A DNA stretch of 64,000 nt from Leptasterias polaris (lineage: Eukaryota > Echinodermata > Asteroidea > Forcipulatida > Asteriidae), in contig JAZGTN010000027.1 of assembly GCA_037783415.1 (NCBI GenBank), forward strand, positions 3,372,001-3,436,000, read 5' to 3'. Position numbers and translations under genes: made by a program. Each line of letters starts with the position of its first letter. Positions within the stretch are counted from its first letter, which is position 1. Below are positions 22,644-33,974 of the stretch, one piece after another. A model generated the notes under the pieces. That model did no database searches. It was not told where the DNA came from and was given only the letters and a program-made list of their open reading frames with translations.

Positions 22644-23446
22644 GTCTTATAATAGATTGTTTAAACAATGCTGTAACTGTTTATTGAGATGTATAGGATC
22701 ACTAAATAATCTTTGTGTAACCTTTCTTATTGCTCACTACGTATACGGAAAAGCTTTAGGAGTTCCGTCCAATTACCGTTAGATTTCTGTGTTGCTTATA
22801 TATCTTTGATTTAGTTGTATAGCATTTTATTGATTGTAACAGTTATACACTCGTATCTATTATTGTCGTTTATCAAGGCGTTTCATTTCTTGATAGAAAT
22901 CCATTTCGTTTATTGGAATACTTAATTGAAGCATTCTCTGATTCAATCCAAGTTATCAAAACTAAACCGTTTATTGATAGCCATGATTCTATACTTTTGT
23001 CGAGACTTTCAAACACAAGTACTGCGCCTATAAGTCTTGGCAGTCTTATAATAGATTGTTTAAACAATGCTGTAACTGTTTATTGAGATGTATAGGATCA
23101 CTAAATAATCTGTGTGTAACCTTTCTTATTGCTCACTACGTATACGGAAAAGCTTTAGGAGTTCCGTCCAATTACCGTTAGATTTCTGTGTTGCTTATAA
23201 TTATATCTTTGATTTAGTTGTATAGCATTTTATTGATTGTAACAGTTATACACTCGTATCTATTATTGTCGTTTATCAAGGCGTTTCATTTCTTGATAGA
23301 AATCCATTTCGTTTATTGGAATACTTAATATTGAAGCATTCTCTGATTCAATCCAAGTTATCAAAACTAAACCGTTTATTGATAGCCATGATTCTATACT
23401 TTTGTCGAGACTTTCAAACACAAGTACTGCGCCTATAAGTCTTGGC
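22644..23446. repeat. 396-bp tandem duplication
   Basis: Units run from about 22644 to 23040 and 23041 to 23446, differing by only a few small indels, so the event is recent. Each unit contains gtgtaacctttcttattgct and ccgtttattgatagccatga. Unit 1 holds an ~85-codon plus-strand frame (with NPFRLLEYLIEAFSDSIQVI), which is frameshifted in unit 2 by a 2-bp insertion. No family was recognised. Confidence 0.9.
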
Positions 23447-23798
23447 TATACTTATTTTGTCCTGAGATAACCTGTGTATAGCATGGTCATGCACATTATT
23501 TTCAACTAGTAGATTATACGACTGTTTGCTGTTTGGCTTTATAAACAATTGTGATCTTTGACCGGTTGACCACCTATGTGTTCTGCACACATACGCACAA
23601 AGATCTACGTTGAGCGATATCCTTGATATGTTTTATTCAATATTCCTTTTCGAAGCCCAAGTGTTTTTCACATGATTATTATGTTCCTGAGAGAACATGT
23701 TCAAGTCGCCAATTTCATTGAACGAGTGATATTTTGTTATTATAATTAGTTAGACTCAATTTTCTATGGTTGGTTGTATTTTGCATAATTGATTGATA

Positions 23799-23938
23799 TA
23801 GAAGCGAGAACGGCCTGAGATGCTAAGTCAGAAAAAGTGTCCCGCTATACACTTTGTCTTGATTGGAACGCGACGACTTTTCCCTAAAAGTGGTTCCTAA
23901 ACTATTGCATCCCTTTTTCACGTGCTCTATTGATACAG
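23799..23938 (+). repeat. Exon-like 140-bp repeat, copy 2
   Basis: Copy of 22362-22505 lacking the intronic gtaag. A frame continuing through it to 24211 encodes DMTGGSSLHLAPLLNPFHRL, which was not recognised. It may be a spliced retrocopy, an exon duplication, or the second terminal repeat of a small element. Confidence 0.55.
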
Positions 23939-24464
23939 ATGTACTAGCCCCCAGGTCCGCTTTGGTAGATATGACCGGCGGTTCATCTCTCCACCTTGCC
24001 CCGCTTCTCAACCCCTTTCATCGCCTTTTCCTGGACCTTGAGGTTTGTCATCTTGGAGCCCATCTGAGTGACGTGCACCTTCCATCTCCAGCCGTAGAAG
24101 TGCGGATAAACCCAGCTAAGATCTTTACCAATATCCATGTATTTTCACAGATGTATTTTTGTATATTTTATCAAGTGTTAAATTGTATTTCCTTTGGTGA
24201 TAATAACTTCTAACTGAAGCTATTGTATTTTAACCTACACTTGTATTTATCAAATTCTTTATATTTCAATTGCTTGTTTATCATTTACATACTGTTGTTG
24301 GCATTGATTCGTATGAACAAATAATAATACGGTGATTCCAGTTAGAGAATCAAACCACATATATAGCTGTCCGTTGCGTTTATTACCGAGCAAGTTTCCT
24401 TTACACAACATCGATCGAACCGTTCGCAGGCTCGTATTTAAATAGAGGTAAAACCTGTGACACA
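23939..24464. other. Unassigned DNA after the second exon-like repeat
   Basis: The frame noted in the previous entry ends at about 24211. The rest is AT-rich with no recognised feature. Confidence 0.3.
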
Positions 24465-24956
24465 ATGTTTTTGAAAAATGACCATTTGGTTTTTGCTGTA
24501 TCTCAACAAATATGAAAGCTATGATGTTGAAAGTTTGGCATCTGATAGAAAAAGAGTAGGGCAACATTTGGAAAGTTAACGCCAAAATCGTACGACATTT
24601 TCTTCCGGGTCATTACCCTAGGTCGAAGTTCACCTTCGTTTTTTTTTCCTTCAAAAAACAACTTTCGAGCTTATCTATGGAATAACTCAAGATTGAGATT
24701 GAATTGAACATTGAAACTCATCAGACAGCTGGACCTTAATATCAAGACGACACGCACTTGATGATGTCATGAAGACGTCATCGGGTATCAAATAACATTA
24801 AATCAAAGTTTAATATTTGAAAAAATCATAACTCGTGGACCACAACGTTGATTTTTACAATGTACACATCATCGGATAGGTTGTTAAATGTTCTACAAAC
24901 GCTTCAAAGAACAGATCATTTTGAGATTGACTTCCAGTTCAAATCGGAACATTAAG
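24465..24956 (+). mobile_element. Helitron-like copy D, 5' part
   Basis: Aligns with the internal part of copies A and B (gctgtatctca-tgaatatgaaagc, gacgtcatcgggtatcaaa, ttccagttcaaatcggaa). The match stops within the 'caaatcggaa' motif and resumes at 28128 at the corresponding point of the family, so the element is split. Confidence 0.7.
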
Positions 24957-27582
24957 TGATTTTCCCACAATTTACCAAAATCTCAGAATTCTACTCACCA
25001 GTTTCACTGTGAATCTTATCAGCTGTTATCAGTTAAGTAATTGTTTTATAAACATTCACCCTGGAACCCACTTCCCCAAGGCCAGTGATCCATAACCCAC
25101 AAGCCTACTTGCTGGTGTCAAATCACCGAAATGCTGAAGAGCAGAGAGAAAGTCCTATTGTTTCTTATTCAATTTCTCGAGATATATTTGGTCGATTTTT
25201 ATGATTCAAAGTTGCTTTAATGATAACATTTAACTCACTTTCCCAATACTTCACATTTTAAACAAGAAACTGTGAAATTTCGTCGATGGTTCTGTCTGTA
25301 AACACACAGGCAGTGACACCCTAAACCACATGTTTGCATCAGATAAGAAAGATCTTGTTGAAAACTGCTCATTCCCAAACCAGTTGGTATGAACCCGAGT
25401 ATTTTTGTCATACATGTTAGCCTTGACCAAGGCGTTGGAGTTTTACTTTCGTTTATTAATTGTCTTTTTAGATTAGTTGGTTTCCCTTTGCGCTATTGCG
25501 CCATTGCGCCATTGCGATACCCATGCACCCGAGCTGTGCAGTCTCTGGATGTGTGTGCCAAGCATGTAACGCAGTGCTTGCGTGGTGTGAGATGTGTACA
25601 CGTAGACTATCTGAATCAACGCCTTGATGGTTCTGTTTTGAGCTAGCCAGGGTCATTACTATAATGCGTGCATCAGACAAGACCCCATTGGTCAGTGGCG
25701 GAAGTCATGTTTACTAATAGGATGGGGGGGGGGGGGGGGGGGGGGGGCGCATTGCGCAATCATTTGCAATCGCAGTTTGAGTACAGAGTCCATTTTTTAA
25801 AAGAGATGCTTATAGTCTGTGTGCTTATCGAGTCCATATGCATTTTTGTATACAGTCTTTGAAACTTTCAGAATCTTCTATCCACATGTCAACAAATCCA
25901 AATCCACTTGATGCCTAATTTTCCTATCGCCCCTAGGGCGGCCATTTTGTTTTTCAAAATGGCTGCTATTTTGGCCATATTTAGCACTTGTTTTGTGCAA
26001 ATAAGTATGTTTAATATGACTAAATTGACAAAGATCTTTATTTTCCAAACTTATATTAAACCTTATTTCATTTTTGTATACTTTTAGTACCTTTATGTGT
26101 TTCAGCCGCCATTTTGAATCCAAAATGGCCGCCATTTGTGGCACTAATACTTGTTTACGCATTAAATATATTGTCTAAATTGTTGTAGTTTTTAGTTTTT
26201 TGTAAGCACAGTTAGCCTATTACCCATTGACTATCTCTATAATGACTTATTTCAAAAGTGTTAAAATTTCTGGAAAAATACAGATATGAGAATGCATCTT
26301 ATCTTGATTTAAAGAAAATGGCCGCCATTTGAGCTAGTGCATGAACAGTTATATGTGTATTAAATATACTTTTTCGTCTCAAGTGTTTTTGGGGTTAGTT
26401 TTTTGTGTGTGTGTTTTTATTTTGTTGGGGGGGGGGCGGTAATGGGCTAACTCTGCTTAATAAAAGGTAACAATCTCTATGACTATTTAAATAACGATCA
26501 GTGCCTGCAAGAAAAACACTCACTTCGATTTGGGGCCGTTATTGATAATTAAAACTGCAGTTGAGTTAGGCTTGATATTATTGATGTAAATAATCAAGAA
26601 GGACTGTCAAGATTAGTGATAAACAGTGTGTTTGTTATTTTGTGTCACTGTGCTTTATATTTACAGACACATCAATAACGTAATGCCAAAAAACTGCCCC
26701 CCAAAAAACACGAAACAAAAATACTGGCCTAAAATCAGTCGTGTACCCTGTGTCACACATAAGACAACACAAGATAAATACTATGAGGCACCAGACTAAT
26801 TTCTATCACGTTGCTAGTGGTGAGTTGTCAAAATAAATCAACGGAGGAAGACAGAAAAAGTAGTATTCCTGAATGTATCTGTTGGTACTTTTTTTCTTTA
26901 ATTATATATCTGATGAAATGTATGTGTTTCTTACTACTCACAATATTTTTTTGACAAAAAACAGCGGACTGAAGGGATTTTCGAAGGTGAAATCTGCTGT
27001 CCGTGAAGTTCACGACGTCGTCAGCGTGTGTGTGTGTGTACGCAGTCAATGTTTGGGTGACTTTCGGATACCTTTGCGTGCGTAGACATTGTGGTAGTCC
27101 ATTTGCGAAACTTGCCCAATACAGAATACTATTACACGGCGGTAATTGGACGATTCTTAATAAAGCAAGGAACGCCATTTGGGCGCAAAATTGAAAAATC
27201 ACAAATTGTGTCGTTTCGTCGTCTGTATTTTTACTCGGAAAAAGCCACAAAAAACATTTTTCCGGGGATGGGAAAAATTGGCATCAAGTGGATTTTTATT
27301 CTTTAGTGTTTCAAGAGTAATCCCTGAAATTTTCAAAGATTGTATACAAAATTGCATATGGGAAAACTTTTTCGACCATAAGCCCACTGACTACAAAGAA
27401 AAAGAAAATCGTATCGTTGAAATTCTTTCTCTATCAGCACTAACATCATAACAGTAAGGCCTGTAGTTTTTATTCAAATTACTAAAGCAGTTATCAACGT
27501 GAAAATAATCATTTTCGAATGTTCTCGTAGTGTAAAGATTACGTGTTTACAACATTTGAAGATTTCATCACCCTCAGATAAA

Positions 27583-27687
27583 ATGGACTCGTCCAACCAG
27601 TCTCCCAGTCTCAACGGCCACGGTGTTCGAATCGTGTGCATGTGTGTGGAAGCATGGTACAAAGGTCATAATGAGGGAAGCTTGTGA
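27583..27687 (+). pseudogene. Short MDSSNQS frame, paralogue of the one at 15981
   Basis: The frame (MDSSNQSPSLNGHGVRIVCM...) starts in the same place as MDSSKQSQRPP at 15981, inside two homologous segments. The frames diverge after about 12 codons and both end soon. They may be remnants of one first exon, or only conserved repeat sequence. No function can be assigned. Confidence 0.25.
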
Positions 27688-27789
27688 TTGGACCGTCGAA
27701 AATGAATCATTCATTTGCCTCCCATTCTGCGCTGTTTGCAGTCGGCCGTACGAAAGATTTATATATTCATGATCTGCATACCAGCATAT

Positions 27790-27843
27790 CCGCTAGCCCC
27801 CCCATTTTCGTCCAATAGTGGACGAAAATGGGGGGGCTAGCGG
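27790..27843. repeat. Perfect palindrome, 25-bp arms, 4-nt loop
   Basis: Left arm 27790-27814 and right arm 27819-27843 are exact reverse complements around atag. Each arm holds a run of seven C or G and the word attttcgtcca or its complement. It would extrude or fold into a very stable hairpin. Confidence 0.95.
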
Positions 27844-28127
27844 AAATAAAAACAGGAAACACATTAAACCCGGACGATACAGACGCATCAAGGCTGTCGG
27901 CCTCACGGCCTCCGCATGCGGATAGTAATACGAGTGCGGATGACCTGCGCACAGTAGTAGTACGGGCGTCGTGCGATGTGATACAAACATTTACGCACAG
28001 TGCTTGTGTATAGGCTAGTGGTGGATTTTACGGCGTCTTTTCGGAGTGAAACTGCGACCGCCTTGAGCAAGGCTACATACATGTAGGCAAACTCAGATCT
28101 GCTTTTAATGTGTGATTCACGTATTGA

Positions 28128-28775
28128 GTTGAAATTTTCTTAATATCTTATCTTATTCATTTCTTTAAAACTACTATTTCAGGATAATTTTTATATCAGG
28201 TTGTAGAATTAACCTTGCTCAAACTTTTGGACAGACATGACAACATTTTGACATTTACATCTGGTCCAAAAAGGACAACAAATGACGCACGATAGTATAT
28301 TAATGTGCAAGCAGCCTTGCCCTGGCCACTCAAACTTTAAATTATGTTTCTCAAGCATATTTTCTTAGAAGTCACCTTGCAAGTGTGTTGCCCTTGCCCT
28401 GGCCACTCAAACTTTAAATTATGTTTCTCAAGCGTATTTTCTTAGAAGTCACATTGTAAGTGTATTTCAATTTACACGTGTATGTACTTGTACTGTATAG
28501 GTACATGTAGGAAGACATTTCGCATCAATCGGTGTTACAACTTATAGTGCACCCTAGAGGATAATCCATCTACTATTTGGAATATTTATAACTCCAAAAT
28601 ATGACCCCCCATTTCACCTTTACTTCTGGTTCATACTGGAAGTTGTTGTTTATTGTTTGACATACAACTCCTGAGCCAGACATTGGATTGATTTAGGTAA
28701 AATGTTATCACCAATTCATTTAATCACTCACCACGAACACCTTGTTTTTGTAATTAACAAAAACTGGATCTCTAG
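28128..28775 (+). mobile_element. Helitron-like copy D, 3' part and terminus
   Basis: Continues copy D from the split point. It contains an internal direct repeat of about 66-80 bp (tggccactcaaactttaaat at 28335 and 28401) and ends with the hairpin gtttttgt-aatta-acaaaaac and CTAG (28772-28775) followed by T. Confidence 0.7.
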
Positions 28776-28859
28776 TTTTTATATCAGGTTGTAGAATTAA
28801 CCTTGCTCAAACTTATAGTGCACCCTAGCGGATAATCCATCTACTATACTATTTGGAAT

Positions 28860-29250
28860 ATTTATGAGTTTTGTAAAAATTAAACATCATGTTCCGGTAT
28901 GAACAGGAAGTCAAGGGCAAATGGGGGTTACATTTTGTGTAGCGCTTGTTGAGATTTTGAAGACCATTCCAATGATAAATAAATTCTAAAAATCAAATGT
29001 GTGGTTCGGAAGTTATGATTTTGTTAAATAAAGTTTAAACTTCAGGTTTTGAAAGCCTTATCTGCCGACGTACAGAAAATAAACAACCAATGTCTGCTTA
29101 TGATTTTTTCAGATACTAAATTATCAAGGTCAAATGGGGTCAATTTTTGTGTAACGTTTGTCGAACTTTTAATTACCTATCCTATGATGTGTAGATTGTA
29201 AAAATCAAATAAATGGTTCATGAGTTATGTTACAAAAATTTAACTTTCAG
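28860..29250 (-). mobile_element. Helitron-like fragment, inverted, left of the solo LTR
   Basis: The family subrepeat is read in reverse here (aggaagtcaagggcaaatgggg, tcaaatgtgtggttcggaag). It is interrupted at 29250 by a solo LTR and resumes after 30291 with the reversed 'gatacccgatgacgtcat' motif. Confidence 0.6.
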
Positions 29251-30286
29251 TGTCACAGAGTGAAATAAATTATAGCGAATTTACTCCTTGTATTACAACA
29301 GAAGACCGTAGTATATAGTGACTTTAAGTTATATATATAGTAAAGGAACAAGTTTTAATTTTTAGTGGCCGCACCGCGCCCTAAACATTCCTTAGACTTG
29401 GTGAACCACCTCAAGACATACCTGGGAGTGAGGTGATTTAATTAGGTTACTTGATTGGTTAATTTATTGGTTTTGCATGTTGAATATTCAAAGTTTTGCT
29501 TGAGCGAGTAGATAGAAAAGTTAAGGGAGGTACCAACTTATACATTCCTAAAATTTCTAATTGTTCTGGTTTGGGAGGGTATATGGGCCTTAAGAAAAAT
29601 ACGTTTGCATTCGCCATCTGAGAATCTCGAGAAGAGGGCACAGCCAGTCTCGATGAATTTGCCTGAGGAGAAAGGGCACAGCCAGCCTCGATGAATTTTG
29701 AATTTGCCTGAGGAGAGAGGGCATAGCCAGCCTTTGGCAGCTAGAGTAGAACTATTGAGAGTTCTGTAGTGGGAACAATTTAATGTGCCGTTTGCAAGAG
29801 TTTGTATTGGTGAATTTTAAGCCTGCATCAGCTGCAATACACTTCGGAAAAGGCCAGGAGTCAACAGTATTCCTGTGAGTTATATTTTTTTTTAGTTGTA
29901 TTATTTAACGTGGAATTTTGTTGATTATGTATTAAATTTTGGAGAGTTTATTTGTTAATATGGATATTAGAAAGAATGGTGTTGATTATGTATTTACAGG
30001 GCTTGTAACTTGGGAAAAGGGGAAAGCCTAGACAATGGGAGTGCTTGATGGGAAGGATGAACTGACTGTACCATACTCATGAGTGAGAAGGATGGGACAT
30101 CCTCCCCAAAGAACTGAAGTAGAACCGGAATGAGTGTATTACCATGTAAATAATGTAGTAATTGATATGTAAAATAAATCTGTAAATATTAAAGAAGTGT
30201 CAAGTTCGTTTTTGTGTGTGTGTGTCGATGGGGAAATGAGTACTGAAGGTCAAACCTAAGAGGAGTGCAAACCCTGGGTTGTGACA
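29251..30286 (+). mobile_element. Solo LTR, 1036 bp, with 5-bp target duplication
   Basis: The ends are tgtcaca and tgtgaca, a standard TG...CA pair with 7-bp inverted termini. The flanking 5 bp are ttcag on both sides (29246-29250 and 30287-30291), the duplication made by many LTR integrases. A polyA signal (aaataaa) lies near 30172. Three short diverged direct repeats (gcacagccagcctcgatgaa and kin) lie at 29636-29735. A solo LTR arises by recombination between two LTRs with loss of the coding part. The superfamily cannot be decided. Confidence 0.75.
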
Positions 30287-30950
30287 TTCAGTTATTGTAA
30301 TTTAATACCCGATTATCATGACGTCATTAAGTTTGTGTCATCTTAATACTGAGGTTCAACAATCTTATGAGTTTCAATGTTCAATTCAATTTCAATCTTG
30401 AGTTATTCTGTAGATAAGCCCGAAAACAATGTTATTAATTTATCAGCGCTGTTTTCAAAATTTCAAACGAAAGAGGGCGCTGTTGCAATTTTTGTTCCCT
30501 GCATTATAAAGATAATCAACACGACAATGACATCGCAGTGCACGGCACACAGTCAGCGCGTGAACTGGCTTGCATCAGTTTCAACGTTATGTGTACATAA
30601 TGCGTTGTCAATGAAAGTGGGGGGGGGGGGGGGGGGGGGGGGGTTACGAGTGGGTAGGTGCGCTTCATTGTCCGGTTTTAACAAGATGTAAAAGCTTAAA
30701 CTGTTGTTATCTCAGTGCAAAAGTTTAAGAGGGATTGCTGTTCTACAATCTGATACAAAAATTATGCTGAAGTGATCAGTAGTTTTAAAGATATGAATAA
30801 GATAAGATATTATGAAATTTTCAACGTCCGTTAACTACCGAAAGTAAGTTAAAATATTATACGGGTTCTGTGAAGCGTTTGTCAAACTTTTAACGATCTA
30901 TCCGATGATGTGTAGATTGTCAAAATCCGAATTATGGTTTTTGAGTTATG
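30287..30950 (-). mobile_element. Helitron-like fragment, inverted, right of the solo LTR
   Basis: 30292-30420 and 30690-30948 read as the reverse complement of the family. 30421-30680 is foreign to it and holds a run of 23 or more G near 30620-30642. Confidence 0.6.
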
Positions 30951-31194
30951 AGGTGTTCGTGCTCATATTGCACGAACACCTAAAAAACAGAACAAAAACA
31001 AGAGGTGTTCGTGCTCATATTGCACGAACACCTAAAAAAAAACAGAACAAAAACAAGAGGTGTTCGTGCTCATATTGCACGAACACCTAAAAATCAGAAC
31101 AAAAACAATAGGTGTTCGTGCTGAGTTGCACGAACACCTAAAGAAACCAGAACAATAACAAAGAGGTGTTCGTGCTCATATTGCACGAACACCT
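30951..31194. repeat. Five-copy hairpin minisatellite
   Basis: Units start at 30951, 31003, 31058, 31110 and 31164. Each has a perfect 12-bp-arm hairpin (aggtgttcgtgc, loop tcatatt or a variant, gcacgaacacct); a linker of type aaaaaacagaacaaaaacaag follows each of the first four. The linker plus half-hairpin is the reverse complement of the Helitron-like 3' end (cacgaacaccttgtttttgt). The array separates inverted from forward family sequence. Confidence 0.95.
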
Positions 31195-31626
31195 AATAAT
31201 TGTAAAACATAACTTATGAACTATCTAAGTATTTATTAGATTTTTACAATATACACATCATCAGATAGGTAATTTAAAGTTCGTCAAACGCTACACAAAA
31301 ATTTACCCTTTTGACCTTGACTTCCGGTTCAAACAGGAAGATGACATTTTAAATTTGAAAACATCATAACTTCTGAACAACACATTGGATTTTGTCAATC
31401 TATACAACATCCAAAAGGTCGTCATAAACTAATCACGCGATACACAAAATGTTATCCTATTTGACCTTGATCCGGTCAAAACGGGAAGTTGATGTTAAAC
31501 TTTTGAAAAAATTCTTAACTCCTGAACCAGGCATTGAATTGATAAGGTATATTGTCGTTACCTGTTCATTTAATCACTCTCCACGAACACCTTGTTTTTG
31601 TCACATGACAAAAACTGAATGTCTAG
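31195..31626 (+). mobile_element. Helitron-like copy E, 3' end
   Basis: Forward family sequence (gaccttgacttccggttcaaa, cataacttctgaacaacaca) ends in the hairpin gtttttgtca-ca-tgacaaaaac, tgaatgt and CTAG (31623-31626) before T. Confidence 0.7.
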
Positions 31627-32497
31627 TTAAATATAATATACCCCCAACATTCTGGTCCAGCCGACTCAAGGGAGACTGAGTTTAGCTTTAAATATATTTT
31701 AATTACAAAAAATACCCAACGAACAATTTTCATGAAACCGATTAACAGGGAGAACAATCTTTTGAGCGCAAATGAGTAGGATAATACTTATAAATGGGGC
31801 TTGTGATGATATTTTGGCTGGTGACCTTATTTTGCATTCTCAAAACTGCTGGGTCATAATTGACCCGGATTACGTAGAAATGAGTCAAACTGACGCAGAA
31901 TCCAGGTGAAAAACACCGCATTGTTTCACAAGTTTCCGGAATGTAAGAAAGAAATGAATTGGCGGTAAAAAGGGTCAAACAAATTTTTTTAAATAAAAAA
32001 TAACTACAATTAACAAGTTTGAATGAATAACATTTAAAAGAAAAATATATCACATTAATGTTAAGCTGAAAACTAAAGGCCAAACTGAAAACAAAGTCAA
32101 AACTGGACAAAATCTTTCCGAAAAACCTTACAATTAAAATATTTATTTGAACACAACATTAGCAATAAAAAAAGTTATAATAATGAACCAGAAACACCGA
32201 CGTTAACCGCTGCTCTTCCACAAGATTGTGTTTTTGGTTCTTTTACGTGCACTACCAATAATATTAATATTGATATAACAAACAAAAATCAATATTCATT
32301 TTTTTTCCTGGTATATGCAACCTCAAAAAACATAAAATTATTTGGATTTGAACCAAGTCTAAAACGTCTCCGAATTGTTGTTTTCTCAAGATGTTTAGGG
32401 ATATAAAAAACACAAAAAAACAACACAACAAATGTAGACCATTATGCCACTTTCGTGTTGAAACCCATCACGGCGAAGAAAACATGATTTGCTCCGT
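31627..32497. other. No gene recognised
   Basis: AT-rich DNA. A 'gggtcataattgacccgg' hairpin-like word at 31853-31871 resembles ones at 12604 and 37981 and may mark an older repeat into which the hAT element landed. Confidence 0.35.
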
Positions 32498-32689
32498 GGG
32501 ACTCCCAGCGGCGTAACTAAGGTAAATTTTAAGGGGGGCACAAGGGCGGCACCATTTTTTCTAGGGGGCACTGCTGGCAAATCAACTATAGATTCCTTCG
32601 CACTTTTTAAAAACTGGATCTTAATCTACGCAATGGCGGGTTCCAAACAGCCCCTAAATTAAACCAAAGGGGAATTAGCCCGGGAGCCC

Positions 32690-33540
32690 AGGGGGGTCAG
32701 CATAGCTGGAAAGTTAACCAATTTTCATGTATACAGCAATGGTCCATGTACATGCCCATGTAAGGAAATGGACGTCTGCCGAGCTCACTCTGGTGGGTGT
32801 GGTCAGGGGAGCCATTGAGGAGGGCCCCAAAAATGAGCTAGCACAGCTGGTGAGTTAACCTGATGAAACCTATTGGAAATTGTTCGGCATAGTCCCAGAT
32901 ATCACGAATGGCCACTGCCAGACATTTTCGGTGGTGGGGGGTGCCTGCCAGACGTAAATAACCACCACCCCAAAAATGAGCTAGCACAGCTGGTGAGTTA
33001 ACCTGATGAAACCTACTGGAAAATGTTCAGCATAGGTCCAGGTATCATGAATGGCCACTGCCAGACATTTTTTAGTGGTGGGTTGTGCCTGCCAGACACG
33101 ACCAAATGGCCCCACCCCCCATATTGAGCTAGCACAGCTGGTGAGTTAACCTGATGAAACCTACTGGAAACTGTTCAGCCTAGGTCCAGGTTTCATGAAT
33201 GGCCACTGCCAGACATTTTTAGTGGTGGGTTGTGCCTGCCAGACACGCCCAAATGGCCCCACCCCCATATTGAGCTAGATTAGTTGGCGAGTTAACCTGA
33301 TGAAACCTACTGGAAAATGTTTGGCATAGTCCCAGATATCACGAATGCCACTGCCAGACATTTTCAGTGGGTGGGGTGTGCCTGCCAGACACGCCCAAAT
33401 GGCCCCACCACAAATATTGAGTTAGATCAGTTTGTGAATTAACCTGATGAAACCTACAGGAAAATGTTCAGCATGGGCCTAGGTATCATGAATGACCACT
33501 GCCATACACTTTCAGTGGTGGGTTGTGCTCGTCAGTAATA
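32690..33540. repeat. Left inverted arm with ~145-bp tandem units
   Basis: About five units share gagctagcacagctggtgag, ttaacctgatgaaacctact, atgaatggccactgccagac and tgcctgccagacacgcccaa. The whole block is the reverse complement of 36000-37145, giving a potential stem of about 0.85-1.1 kb. Confidence 0.9.
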
Positions 33541-33548
33541 ATTATTAA

Positions 33549-33970
33549 CCCTTTAGTGCCTGACGTACACATGTGTACACTTTAATTTTGTTCTCATAGC
33601 CTTCATACTTTTTCTGATTTTTTTATAAATTGTGGCATTTACTACGATTGCTTGTTGGCTACATTGCAACCAAAACTGACAATAGAGCACTCGAGGGCGC
33701 TATACAAGCATCACCAATATGAATGCCCCCTTTGGGTGAGTTCTCTTCTGAATTTCCTATGTTTAAATGCCTGATGTACGCATATATGGACGTTTTCTTC
33801 TGAATTTCCTTTGTTTTATGCCTGATGTACACATATCTGGACGTTTTGTAAAAACTAATTGAATATGCAAATTAAGATTTTTTTTTTTTGCACTTAGTAA
33901 GCTAAACAACACCAGTACTACCAGTGGTGTTCATATAAGTAGGCAGGTAGTACCCTCAGGCACTAAAGGG
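33549..33970. mobile_element. piggyBac-type MITE, 422 bp, TTAA target
   Basis: Perfect 15-bp terminal inverted repeats (ccctttagtgcctga and tcaggcactaaaggg) are flanked on both sides by TTAA (33545-33548 and 33971-33974), the invariant piggyBac target. There is no ORF. It is nested in the hAT-type element just past its left arm, so it is younger. Confidence 0.85.
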
Positions 33971-33974
33971 TTAA

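Larger units (their letters stand above)
24957..28127. other. 3.2-kb insertion within Helitron-like copy D
   Basis: Includes sequence homologous to the region around the PAN exon (25420-25830 and 27400-27650; see the gene-like segment at 15563-16059). It also holds poly-G near 25727-25747, a pair of inverted ggcggccattttg/caaaatggccgcc blocks at 25937-26130, and a perfect 25-bp-arm palindrome at 27790-27843. The frames near 26870-27460 look non-coding. No target duplication was found at the junctions. Confidence 0.5.

Noticed and set aside
30951..31194. CRISPR-like array
   Set aside because: Units are palindromic minisatellites with AT-rich linkers of the same sequence rather than unique spacers, in a eukaryotic transposon context.
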